Assembly (NCBI GenBank): GCA_964364855.1
Contig: CAYINU010000006.1
Coordinates: 1 to 47,510, forward strand
DNA length: 47,510 bases
Source of the DNA: CAYINU01 sp964364855
Lineage (GTDB): Bacteria; Margulisbacteria; Marinamargulisbacteria; CAYINU01
Direction: 5' to 3'
Each line of letters opens with the position of its first letter. Positions within the stretch are counted from its first letter, which is position 1. Shown here one piece after another: positions 7,472-14,612 of the stretch. The position numbers and the translations under genes are program-made. The notes under the pieces are model-generated. The model did not search any database and was not told the DNA's origin. It saw only the letters and a list, made by a program, of their open reading frames with translations.

Positions 7472-8241
7472 TTCCCTTCCTCTTCTAATTCTAAAAGAGG
7501 AGAATTAGCGTCCAATATTTTTTTTAGCCGCTTTAATCCCTTGAAATCGACAAATGCAGCCACCCTCAATTTACCACCATCTAATAGTACCTTAATATCA
7601 TTAAGGTCAGTGCTTTGTTGTAGATTAGTGACAACAGGTAGATTGTGAGGATGGGTTGAAGCGGTTACTGACATAGAGCTGCTTTCTAACGGAATTTCGT
7701 TACTTTCTATTTCTTGAATATTAGCAGAATCCGCAAGTTTTGCATAGGCTGCTGTCGCAGCAAACTCTTTTAAAAAGTCATTCACTGAGCCATCTTTAAA
7801 ATCGCGCTCAAGCAGTAAATAAGCCTTGAACGCTTCGTCAGAGGGCGGCATGCCCTTGTATTTATCAATAATCTCTCGATGAATGATGGGCGATAAAGCC
7901 GCTTTCCTGATCAGCTCATCTCGCTCCGGAGATATTTCTCTGGGATCGCGAATGATTTTTAGTGCGCATTCCGTTAGTTTTACCTTTCGAGCTTCATTGT
8001 TACCTACATATTCAATTAAACCAAATGATTTTAATGCTGCCAGCGTCAAGTTCCCACCGCTACTTTTTTCGGTATAGCCCCAAGCAGTAACTGCTGCGCT
8101 AATAGGAATGTCATGAACACTTGCAATTTTATATAGCGCCCTGACCCGTTCCAATGCTCGTGGTAAAGATATAAAAGGGAAGCGTTGAGCACCTTTAGGG
8201 CGATTATACTTTGATTTTGGCATTACCTTGGGCTCTTCCAT
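7468..8241 (-). CDS. Unknown 257-residue IS passenger, winged-helix-like N-terminus
   Basis: I do not recognise this protein with certainty. Residues of about 20-110 (RALERVRALYKIA, then NLTLAALKSFGLIEY and KLTECALKI) resemble a winged-helix domain of the kind found in DUF5343-like proteins. The middle is helical with many charged residues. The C-terminal third holds a Ser/Thr-rich linker and a short beta-alpha end that includes KVLLDGGKLRVAAFVDFKGL. I start at 8241, where GGAGG lies five bases upstream; the frame is open 18 codons further. It is AT-rich, inside the IS, and transcribed against the transposase. It might regulate transposition or be plain cargo. Confidence 0.65.
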   Translation of the reverse strand: MEEPKVMPKSKYNRPKGAQRFPFISLPRALERVRALYKIASVHDIPISAAVTAWGYTEKSSGGNLTLAALKSFGLIEYVGNNEARKVKLTECALKIIRDPREISPERDELIRKAALSPIIHREIIDKYKGMPPSDEAFKAYLLLERDFKDGSVNDFLKEFAATAAYAKLADSANIQEIESNEIPLESSSMSVTASTHPHNLPVVTNLQQSTDLNDIKVLLDGGKLRVAAFVDFKGLKRLKKILDANSPLLELEEEGN

Positions 8242-8335
8242 AAAAACCTCCGTTTCTTTTTTTTTAAAAATAACACTGCCCGAAATGGCCGTCAATTCTA
8301 TTTCTTGAAATTATACCGAAATGGGAGAAATGGCA

Positions 8336-8364
8336 TTGATATTATTTCAATAAATGGTTAGTAT
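8336..8364 (+). promoter_or_regulatory. Promoter of the 24-codon IS ORF
   Basis: TTGATA (8336-8341), a 17-base spacer and TAGTAT (8359-8364). AAGGAGG follows at 8374-8380 and an ATG at 8386. The elements are all correctly spaced. Confidence 0.6.
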
Positions 8365-8385
8365 TTGTTTATTAAGGAGGAAAAA

Positions 8386-8460
8386 ATGAAAAGAAGAGAT
8401 ATAGGTCCCGTTCGACAGATACCCGTACGCGGACCGATAACAAAAAGGGCTAAGACATAG
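8386..8460 (+). CDS. 24-codon basic peptide ORF inside the IS
   Basis: A well-spaced promoter and a strong ribosome-binding site (AAGGAGG, five bases before the ATG) lead into a 24-codon frame. It encodes a strongly basic peptide (MKRRDIGPV at the start, KRAKT at the end). The final codons form the left arm of an 11-bp hairpin. A second hairpin with a T-tract follows 66 bases after the stop. Expression signals this complete are rare by chance, so I think it is translated. Its role is unknown: a leader peptide controlling read-through into the transposase, or a small effector. Confidence 0.5.
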   Translation: MKRRDIGPVRQIPVRGPITKRAKT

Positions 8461-8484
8461 ATTTTTGCCGATCTGTCTTAGCCC
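8447..8484 (+). promoter_or_regulatory. 11-bp perfect stem-loop overlapping the 24-codon ORF stop
   Basis: GGGCTAAGACA (8447-8457) pairs with TGTCTTAGCCC (8474-8484) around a 16-base loop. It sits directly before the T-tailed hairpin at 8497-8530, so the two could act as a tandem terminator or a small structured RNA. Confidence 0.55.
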
Positions 8485-8496
8485 GTGGTAGCTACG

Positions 8497-8530
8497 GCTC
8501 CGGCGGTTAACGCTGCCGGAGCGTCTTTTT
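8497..8530 (+). terminator. Rho-independent terminator within the IS
   Basis: GCTCCGGC (8497-8504) pairs with GCCGGAGC (8515-8522) and is followed by GTCTTTTT. It would stop transcripts from the 24-codon ORF before the transposase and shield the transposase from outside promoters. Confidence 0.75.
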
Positions 8531-8591
8531 AATTACATTCTTAACATATCCCAGAATCAAGTAATTGTCCATCTTAAAATGAACTTTATGC

Positions 8592-8620
8592 TTGACTGAG
8601 TATGCATCATCTTCTATCAT
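8592..8620 (+). promoter_or_regulatory. Transposase promoter, leaderless geometry
   Basis: TTGACT (8592-8597), a 17-base spacer and TATCAT (8615-8620). The transposase ATG is at 8627, the predicted transcription start. There is no Shine-Dalgarno. The -10-to-ATG distance is identical to that of the passenger gene at 7223. Confidence 0.6.
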
Positions 8621-8626
8621 GATTAT

Positions 8627-9463
8627 ATGAACAAGCTCTCTTTATCCAAACGCGCTCAAATACTCGGAATGCTAGTAGAAGGCAACAGCCTACGATCTAC
8701 AAGCCGGATGGCCGAATGCTCTATCAATACGGTTACTAAGCTTCTAGTAGACGTTGGGTGCGCGGTAACTGAGTATCAATACAAAGCCCTCCGTAACCTA
8801 ACCTGCAAGCGCATCCAAGTAGATGAGATATGGTCCTTCTGCTATTCCAAGCAGAAGAATGTACCGGAGAATAAAAAGGATGAATTTGGCTACGGAGATA
8901 TTTGGACTTGGACGGCGATATGTGCGGACACTAAGCTTGTGCCTTCTTGGCTAGTGGGAACCCGTGATGCGGAATCCGCCCGGATGTTTATCTCTGATCT
9001 GGCAGGGCGGGTTAAGCATCGGATTCAACTTACCAGTGACGGACACAAGCCATATATAGAAGCGGTTGAAGAAGCCTTTGGACCGGATGCGGACTATGCC
9101 ATGCTGGTTAAGATGTATGGCACACCCCAAGACGGGCAGAAGCGATATAGCCCGGCTGAGTGTATTGGGTGCGTTCGTAAGCGAATGAATGGGCAGCCGG
9201 ACCCGGATCATATCAGTACCAGCTTTGCGGAACGTCAGAATCTAACCATGCGGATGAGTATGCGCCGGTTTACCCGCCTAACCAATGCCTTCTCAAAGAA
9301 GGTGGAGAATCATGCCCATGCGGTAGCTATTCATTTTATGTACTACAACTTTGGCCGGAAGCATAAGACGCTAAAGACCACTCCGGCTATCGCCGCTGGC
9401 ATTACCGATCACATTTGGTCATTGGAAGAAATTGCGGCTTTGACGGATAATCAATCAAACTGA
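8627..9463 (+). CDS. IS1-family transposase
   Basis: The 278 residues begin with a helix-turn-helix of the IS1 type (SLRSTSRMAECSINTVTKLL). A catalytic domain follows with the first acidic motif at QVDEIWSFCY, a GDIWTWTAICADTKLVPSWL strand pair, SDGHKPY, and a C-terminal region ending in YYNFGRKHKTLKTTPA. These match the DDE-type catalytic core of the IS1 family as found in elements with a single uninterrupted transposase frame (no programmed frameshift). The stop codon lies in the right terminal repeat, typical of compact IS elements. No ribosome-binding site is visible and the promoter predicts a leaderless mRNA, which would keep expression low. Confidence 0.92.
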   Translation: MNKLSLSKRAQILGMLVEGNSLRSTSRMAECSINTVTKLLVDVGCAVTEYQYKALRNLTCKRIQVDEIWSFCYSKQKNVPENKKDEFGYGDIWTWTAICADTKLVPSWLVGTRDAESARMFISDLAGRVKHRIQLTSDGHKPYIEAVEEAFGPDADYAMLVKMYGTPQDGQKRYSPAECIGCVRKRMNGQPDPDHISTSFAERQNLTMRMSMRRFTRLTNAFSKKVENHAHAVAIHFMYYNFGRKHKTLKTTPAIAAGITDHIWSLEEIAALTDNQSN

Positions 9464-9472
9464 GACACTACC
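9455..9472 (-). repeat. IS right terminal inverted repeat
   Basis: Exact complement of 7141-7158. The transposase TGA (9461-9463) is embedded in it. Confidence 0.9.
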
Positions 9473-9480
9473 GAGAGTTT
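9473..9480 (+). repeat. Target-site duplication, right copy
   Basis: GAGAGTTT, identical to 7133-7140. Confidence 0.85.
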
Positions 9481-9482
9481 GG

Positions 9483-11315
9483 TCACGATTTAGCCCTATC
9501 AATAAACTCAGACAGTTCCCGAGAAATTTTACTCTTGGCCTTCATCAACCCGATCAATTCCACCTTAAAATCTTCAATATTTCCAAAGCTGAAAACAGCT
9601 TCAGCAAGTTCGCCCATAAATTCCTTCATCGGAAACTTTTCAACGAATGATCCATCATGCAATGTTGACTTGAGATCAGACTCTATTTGGCTTTCAGTTT
9701 TTTCATCCAACGTTGGTCTTATTCTTTTTCTAGATTCAAAAATTTTGTGCGCAGCTTTTTTTATCGACTCGTTGGTTTCAAGTTTTCCTTTCACAAAGGA
9801 CTTCAAGTCGGAGGAACGCATGCCCCTAAAATTGTTACGTTTTTTAGAGGCATCAACCGCCTCCCAAAGTTCGAAATCGAAAAAGAGACTCTCCAATGAA
9901 TAAGCTGGTAACACGAATAGATGCCCTTCGAAATCGACTTGTCTTTTCTCCCGTTCGGCGGTGCTTCGACCATCTCCATCGACAATAGCAAACAACCTTT
10001 GTGGGCTGGTCTGGCGTGTAACCAAATGTAGTGCCAGCCAAGCGGCCGATGAAACAAGATCGCGATTCTTAGCTGAAATGAAATTCACTTTTGGATCGTC
10101 AAATAAGGCTCCATATGTCAAAGCGTCTTTCTCCGAATTTTCCCCTTCAACAAAAACAACAACCTCATTTGCCAAAACCCCTGCCAAGTCATCGGCTAAG
10201 ACTTTATAAAGATCCATAAAATCACTTTTTGTTTTGACTTCCTTATAATTTGACGCCGAGTCAAAATAGTAAATTGTTGAATTTTTTTCCGACATTGCGC
10301 TCCTCACAATCGCCAATGAGTGAGTTGTTAAAAAGACCTGATTTTCTGCACCCAAGGCAGAAAATCTTTCTACAAGTTTTTTTTGCAGTGAGTAGTGAAG
10401 ATGTAATTCAGGTTCATCAACCGCAATGACGCTATGGGAAGGTTCTTGTCTTCGAATGTCGGACAAAAGGAAAAGCGCTTCTTTCTCCCCCGAACTCAAT
10501 TGCTTGAGCTCGATCCGTTGATCAGTTGACATGTTTTTTATCCAAAAACAGGTTCTCCCAGCGTTTGTATCTTCAGAAATTTTATCGAATTTCTTGCCTT
10601 CCAACAGAAAATTAAAGTCGTCCGTAAGTGATTCTATTTTCATCTTCGCTTCAGAATAGGCGGCTTTAGCCCCAGCGACATTTTCATGCACCTCGCAACC
10701 TTTTTTGTTTTTGATTCGATCTAGTTGCAGCAAATAACTCAAAATAATTTGCCACCGACTTGATTGTTCTTGAGCTTGGATTTTTAGACGATTTTTGTCT
10801 TCTTCAGATTTCAAGATACCTCTATTGAGCTCCTTTATGTCTCCAACGTCTTCATATCGATAAGGAGATCGATGAATGTAAACACCAATATTTCTTATAT
10901 TTTGTTCCGATTCAAACGCATCTCGGTTGTATCTTTTGTTTACCAGGTTTTCTCGAACACTTGAAAACCAATCCTCGGAAGCAAGTGAAAGGCTTTCATT
11001 GCGTTTCAGCTTTATTTGAAGATGTTTCGTAATATCTCCTTCGTTAAAAGCAGCGGCGCTTCTTTCGTCTTCATTTAGCACTAAATGAGCTTCTATAGAC
11101 CCTTCGTTTTTTCCATTTTGAAGCAAATCGTTTGCGCCGTAAGACCAGCTTCCTATCGCAATATATGCAAATACCAGATTGAACACGTCAAAGATCGAAG
11201 ATTTTCCAGAGCCATTTTCTCCCGCAAAAATGATGAGATTTTTACTGTCTAAATCTTTCAACTCAAGCGAGTCAAAACATTTAATATTTTCTAGCTTGAG
11301 AGATTTGATTTTCAC
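9483..11315 (-). CDS. AAA ATPase fused to a TOPRIM/DUF4435-like nuclease domain (OLD/PARIS-type)
   Basis: The N-terminal two thirds is an ABC-type ATPase: Walker A GENGSGKSS at about residue 32, a coiled-coil insert, signature LSSGEKEA, Walker B VIAVDEPELHLH and the H-loop FLTTHS. After about residue 385 comes a TOPRIM-like domain: VVVFVEGENSEKDAL with the first Glu, AIVDGDG with the DxD pair, then LPAYSLESL, which resembles DUF4435. The ATPase-TOPRIM order is that of OLD-family endonucleases and of the fused AriA-AriB proteins of the PARIS anti-phage system. The 610-residue length fits both. It is AT-rich, inside the inverted-repeat-bounded segment, and next to another nuclease gene. No GajB-like helicase is present, so it is not Gabija. 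The likely role is phage defence. Confidence 0.8.
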   Translation of the reverse strand: MKIKSLKLENIKCFDSLELKDLDSKNLIIFAGENGSGKSSIFDVFNLVFAYIAIGSWSYGANDLLQNGKNEGSIEAHLVLNEDERSAAAFNEGDITKHLQIKLKRNESLSLASEDWFSSVRENLVNKRYNRDAFESEQNIRNIGVYIHRSPYRYEDVGDIKELNRGILKSEEDKNRLKIQAQEQSSRWQIILSYLLQLDRIKNKKGCEVHENVAGAKAAYSEAKMKIESLTDDFNFLLEGKKFDKISEDTNAGRTCFWIKNMSTDQRIELKQLSSGEKEALFLLSDIRRQEPSHSVIAVDEPELHLHYSLQKKLVERFSALGAENQVFLTTHSLAIVRSAMSEKNSTIYYFDSASNYKEVKTKSDFMDLYKVLADDLAGVLANEVVVFVEGENSEKDALTYGALFDDPKVNFISAKNRDLVSSAAWLALHLVTRQTSPQRLFAIVDGDGRSTAEREKRQVDFEGHLFVLPAYSLESLFFDFELWEAVDASKKRNNFRGMRSSDLKSFVKGKLETNESIKKAAHKIFESRKRIRPTLDEKTESQIESDLKSTLHDGSFVEKFPMKEFMGELAEAVFSFGNIEDFKVELIGLMKAKSKISRELSEFIDRAKS

Positions 11316-11405
11316 GACCCGACCCTACCTCTACTTTTTGAAAGTCCTGAAGAGAACGTAAAAACTTCGTTTAATTTGTATTCGGGCCAATTATTCTCCG
11401 TCGAG

Positions 11406-12488
11406 TTACTCATCATAACTCCCCAACTCCGCCTCAATCTCCTCAATACTCGGCAGCGAAGATTTAAGTTCTTTCGGCAGAAGTTTGGTTAGCTGATATT
11501 CACTGATCCCGATGGGTTTTTCGATCCCTTTTAACGCATACTCGGCAATCAACTCGTCTTTGTCCTGACATAAAATCAAGCCAATGGTGGAGTGGTCGTC
11601 TTTGTGTTTGAGGGTGTCGTCGACCACATTGCAATAAAAATTTAGCTTGCCCGCATATTCTGGCTTAAATTTGCCTTTCTTCAGTTCGATGACCACAAAA
11701 CAGCGTAATTTGAGATGGTAGAAGAGTAAATCGATATAAAATTCGTCCGCGCCGATGCGGAGAGGGTACTGCCTTCCGACAAACGAAAAACCAACCCCAA
11801 GTTCAAGCAAAAATTTTTCGACATGGGTGAGCAGCGCTAGTTCCAACTCACGCTCATGATACGGCTCGGATAGCGTCAGGAAGTCAAAAATATAGGGGTC
11901 TTTTAGAGTTTGTTGAGCCATATCCGACTGGCCTGGGGGGAGCAATGCCTTGAAGTTGGAAAGCTTAGCCCCGTCGCGTTGATGCAATTGGCTGTCCCAC
12001 ATCATTTCCAAAATAGCCCGGCTCCACCCATTTTGGATGGCCTGCTGCATATAAAATAATCGGTGTTGGTGGTTTTTAACTTTTTCCATCAACAAAATAT
12101 TGTGCCCCCAAGGTAAGACAAATATCAGAGTTTCAATTTTTGCCACAGCCTGTGGCAAATTTTCATGTGGGCGACTTCTGGCCACAGCTTGTGGCAAAAA
12201 GGGAGTCGCATTTGGGTATTCACGATAAAAGGCGATCATGCGTCCGATATTTCGTGCAGAAAATCCTTTGACCTCGGGCAGTAGGTTTTGGATATCTTGG
12301 CTCAGTTTTGGAATAATTCCCGCGCCCCATCCCTCCTGTTTTTGCTTTTGGTCAATAAGGTTTCCAATTTCCCAATACAGCAAAATTAATTCTCTGTTAA
12401 CAGAAAGCGCCGCTTGTTGTTGAGCAAGCCGAATCTTTGTTTGCACTACCTCAAGTAATTCGCTATAAAAGGTGGTTTTACCGCTCAC
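11406..12488 (-). CDS. DUF1016/YhcG-type PDDEXK nuclease family protein
   Basis: The 360-residue protein has the DUF1016 N-terminal domain (LIQ-type helices, LILLYWEIGNLI, LPEVKGFSARNIGRMIAFY) and a C-terminal PDDEXK fold. There FYIDLLFYH and CFVVIELKKGKFKPEYAGKL give the D...ExK active site. Members often lie in restriction-modification or defence islands and are thought to act on nucleic acids; their exact role is unsettled. The GTG start at 12488 overlaps the stop of the preceding 51-codon ORF, with AAGGTG upstream, so translation is probably coupled. About 90 bases separate it from the ATPase/TOPRIM gene on the same strand. Confidence 0.88.
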   Translation of the reverse strand: MSGKTTFYSELLEVVQTKIRLAQQQAALSVNRELILLYWEIGNLIDQKQKQEGWGAGIIPKLSQDIQNLLPEVKGFSARNIGRMIAFYREYPNATPFLPQAVARSRPHENLPQAVAKIETLIFVLPWGHNILLMEKVKNHQHRLFYMQQAIQNGWSRAILEMMWDSQLHQRDGAKLSNFKALLPPGQSDMAQQTLKDPYIFDFLTLSEPYHERELELALLTHVEKFLLELGVGFSFVGRQYPLRIGADEFYIDLLFYHLKLRCFVVIELKKGKFKPEYAGKLNFYCNVVDDTLKHKDDHSTIGLILCQDKDELIAEYALKGIEKPIGISEYQLTKLLPKELKSSLPSIEEIEAELGSYDE

Positions 12489-12640
12489 ATCTTCACCTTA
12501 GCCAAAGGCTCGATAATCGCTTTATTTAATTCGCCTTCGTTGCCGAGTTCACCTTTCGGTGTTAGTCCTAGCTGAAACCCAGAAATTTTCTCATAAAGTG
12601 GCGGGATGAGAAAATTTTCATTGCGGCGAATATCTATCAT
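12485..12640 (-). CDS. 51-residue ORF coupled to the DUF1016 gene
   Basis: ATG 12640 opens a 51-codon frame (MIDIRRNENFLIPPLYEKI at the start, ending in EPLAKVKM). Its TGA overlaps the GTG of the DUF1016 gene. The composition is protein-like. It could be a small intact gene or the residue of a larger upstream gene lost when the inverted-repeat boundary formed 56 bases away. I do not recognise a family. Confidence 0.5.
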   Translation of the reverse strand: MIDIRRNENFLIPPLYEKISGFQLGLTPKGELGNEGELNKAIIEPLAKVKM

Positions 12641-12695
12641 GACCCTATTTTATAACTTACCGGGCCTAAAAAACAGGTTGTCATCAATAATCAAC

Positions 12696-12728
12696 AGAAC
12701 CGATGAGGTAGTAATGGGTGACTTTTGA
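12696..12728 (-). repeat. Right arm of the 33-bp perfect inverted repeat
   Basis: Exact reverse complement of 6923-6955. It lies just outside the AT-rich cassette and 30 bases before the -10-like TATAAT of the next gene. No target duplication is apparent in the immediate flanks. Confidence 0.9.
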
Positions 12729-12757
12729 ACTAAAAAATTATTTTTTTCTGATTTGTG

Positions 12758-12763
12758 TATAAT
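12758..12763 (+). promoter_or_regulatory. -10 box of the barrel-protein gene
   Basis: A consensus TATAAT sits 32 bases before the start codon, next to the right inverted-repeat arm. No good -35 is visible at 17 bases. Confidence 0.4.
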
Positions 12764-12794
12764 AGGGGACCAATTCACCCCAGGAGGTCTGCTC

Positions 12795-13271
12795 ATGAGC
12801 GACGTAAAAAAAGTCGTAATGGGAATCGTATGTGGTGCCGCCGTATTGATGGGATCCGTGTTTGTGTCTGCCGACACCGCATCGCCGGTACCCGTGCGTA
12901 CCATGTTCGGGATTCAACTGGGCACCCTCAGCGGCGCCACTGTTGCCAGTCCCATCAACCACGAAGGGTTCTGGGGCGCCACCATTGGCGTGAGCAACAA
13001 TGCCTTTGCGATGTCCGCCGAATGGACACGCACCTTTCACTTTTTAAACCAAGATTCCAACGCCGTCCATGGCTTCTATTGGTTCTACGGCTTAGAAGCC
13101 TTTGTCGCGTTTAACAACCCTGTTCGGATCGGCGCCGGCATTCCGATCGGCCTGGTGTATCAATTCGCCGAAGGACCTGACTTTATGTTCGAATTGGCCC
13201 CGATGCTCGTCGGTTCCGGGTCATTTGCGGTGGAAGTCCACCCGGCATTGCGGATGGTGATTCCGTTCTAG
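12795..13271 (+). CDS. Small secreted, probably outer-membrane beta-barrel protein
   Basis: The 158-residue product starts with a cleavable signal peptide (MSDVKKVVMGIVCGAAVLMG, cleavage probably after FVSA). The mature part consists of alternating hydrophobic/polar strands with many aromatic residues (WGATIGVSNNAFAMSAEW, FYWFYGLEAFVAF) and ends in phenylalanine, the usual recognition residue for BAM-assembled barrels. An eight-strand barrel or a half-sized member is plausible. The start at 12795 has AGGAGG (12782-12787). It is convergent with the coiled-coil operon. The family is not recognised. Confidence 0.7.
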   Translation: MSDVKKVVMGIVCGAAVLMGSVFVSADTASPVPVRTMFGIQLGTLSGATVASPINHEGFWGATIGVSNNAFAMSAEWTRTFHFLNQDSNAVHGFYWFYGLEAFVAFNNPVRIGAGIPIGLVYQFAEGPDFMFELAPMLVGSGSFAVEVHPALRMVIPF

Positions 13272-13280
13272 CCAAGCAAC

Positions 13281-14600
13281 TTACTGAGGCAGTTGACTCC
13301 GTCCTCGCAACACCTGCCCAGTCCGGCGGCCAGCTACTGCAGTAGCTGGCCGTTGCGTTCCACGGCCCGCTGGCTGACTCGGTGGCACGGCAGGCTTGGT
13401 CACGACTCTTTGTTGTGCAGCCTGTTGTGCCGCCGCTAATTGTTCCTGAAGTTCCAAAATTTTCGCATGAAGTGGATCTTGCTCCCTCTCGCGCCGCTCC
13501 TGCGCTGCGGCAAGACGCTGGGTCGCCAGTTGTAGGTCGACCTTAAGCCGTGTATTTTCTTCCTGGAGTGCCCGTCGCCATTCATCTGCTCCCATTTCCA
13601 CGCCATCGCCGGTTGAGGTTCGCCGATGGGCAGCAGGAGCTTCGCGATCTGGACTACCGACCGGAGACAGATTCCCCATCAGTTCACCCGTCATTGAACG
13701 GGTATCCGCGTCTAGCTGGAGCCGATCCGCCCGCGCTCTTTGCGCCTCCAATTCCCTTTGCACGGCTACAAGTCTTGCCTTCCATACTGTATTTTCGGAT
13801 TTATATCTTGCGGCCTGATCCCGAAAAATCTCCGCCTGATGTACAGCTTGTCCAAGCATTCGTTTCTGCTGCTCAAAATTTTCAGTAATCGCTGTCACAA
13901 CGACCTCTTCCACAGTACGTTTCTCGGACTCCAATTTCGCGCAGTAACTGAGTGTACAACTCATCAATTCCGCGAGTGTGGTACCCATTTCTTTGAGCAA
14001 GCGATCGGTTTCCTCACGGCCTTGCATGACGAGATCCTCTACGTTAATGGACCCAATCGACCCCAAAGACAAATCCCCATCCGTCACCGCACTCTCGGCA
14101 GTTTGATAAACAGCCGCTTCTGTCGTTTGGGGTTCGGCGATACCCGCGCGTTGCTTGGCATCGCGGACTGCCGCTTTGACTTCTGCGAGTAACTCACGTA
14201 ACGCGTCGTTAAATCGGTCTTGGTTGGCCAAAAATTCAGTCATTTGGGCTGATAATTTCCGTAAGGACTCTGCTTGCTGAGTGACTTGATCAAACGATTG
14301 CTTGGCTTGTTGTTCGTTGTATTTTGTAAGTCTTGCAAGTTCAGCCTGAAGTTCAGCCGCTTGGGCTGATTTTTCCTGGGCATCATCAGAGGCTCTAGCC
14401 AGAAGTTGTGTCATTTTGGCCAGAGAATCGGTGTAAAATGCCGCCACTTTTCCTAAATTTCCTCCGGATACGCCCATCGCGATGGCAAGACTACCTAAGG
14501 CCGCACTAACAGCAGTTCCTGCCGTATGGTGCGTCGCCTGGCTCACCCAGCTGCGCCGGTCCGGAGACACAAACTCAGAACCTGACAACCACTTTTTCAT
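13281..14600 (-). CDS. Unknown coiled-coil protein with an N-terminal hydrophobic segment
   Basis: The 439 residues are dominated by heptad-like helices (about 55-150, 200-300 and 335-395). One weak hydrophobic stretch near the N-terminus (about 27-46, AVSAALGSLAIAMGVSG) could anchor it or insert into a membrane. The C-terminal 40 residues are basic and Pro/Arg/Gly-rich. There is no enzyme motif. It is the last gene of a three-gene minus-strand cluster, only 12 bases after the preceding gene, whose stop overlaps its AAGGAG ribosome-binding site. A hydrophobic segment plus long coiled coils is a common layout of structural and secreted effector proteins, but I have no positive evidence for export. 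Confidence 0.7.
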   Translation of the reverse strand: MKKWLSGSEFVSPDRRSWVSQATHHTAGTAVSAALGSLAIAMGVSGGNLGKVAAFYTDSLAKMTQLLARASDDAQEKSAQAAELQAELARLTKYNEQQAKQSFDQVTQQAESLRKLSAQMTEFLANQDRFNDALRELLAEVKAAVRDAKQRAGIAEPQTTEAAVYQTAESAVTDGDLSLGSIGSINVEDLVMQGREETDRLLKEMGTTLAELMSCTLSYCAKLESEKRTVEEVVVTAITENFEQQKRMLGQAVHQAEIFRDQAARYKSENTVWKARLVAVQRELEAQRARADRLQLDADTRSMTGELMGNLSPVGSPDREAPAAHRRTSTGDGVEMGADEWRRALQEENTRLKVDLQLATQRLAAAQERREREQDPLHAKILELQEQLAAAQQAAQQRVVTKPAVPPSQPAGRGTQRPATAVAGRRTGQVLRGRSQLPQ

Positions 14601-14612
14601 TCGGCCGTCTCC

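Larger units (their letters stand above)
7141..9472 (+). mobile_element. IS1-like insertion sequence with passenger genes
   Basis: The element is 2,332 bp long and bounded by perfect 18-bp terminal inverted repeats (GGTAGTGTCTCAGTTTGA at 7141-7158 and its complement at 9455-9472) and an 8-bp target duplication. In order it carries an 82-residue basic protein gene (+), a 257-residue unknown gene (-), a 24-codon ORF with two hairpins (+) and an IS1-type transposase (+) whose stop codon lies in the right terminal repeat. Ordinary IS1 elements are about 0.8 kb, so the passengers make up most of this one. The intact ends and exact duplication imply recent insertion. It landed between the AAA/TOPRIM gene and the Abi-like remnant. 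Confidence 0.9.

Noticed and set aside
9483..12488. Gabija (GajA/GajB) system
   Set aside because: No UvrD-type helicase is present; the neighbour is a DUF1016 nuclease.
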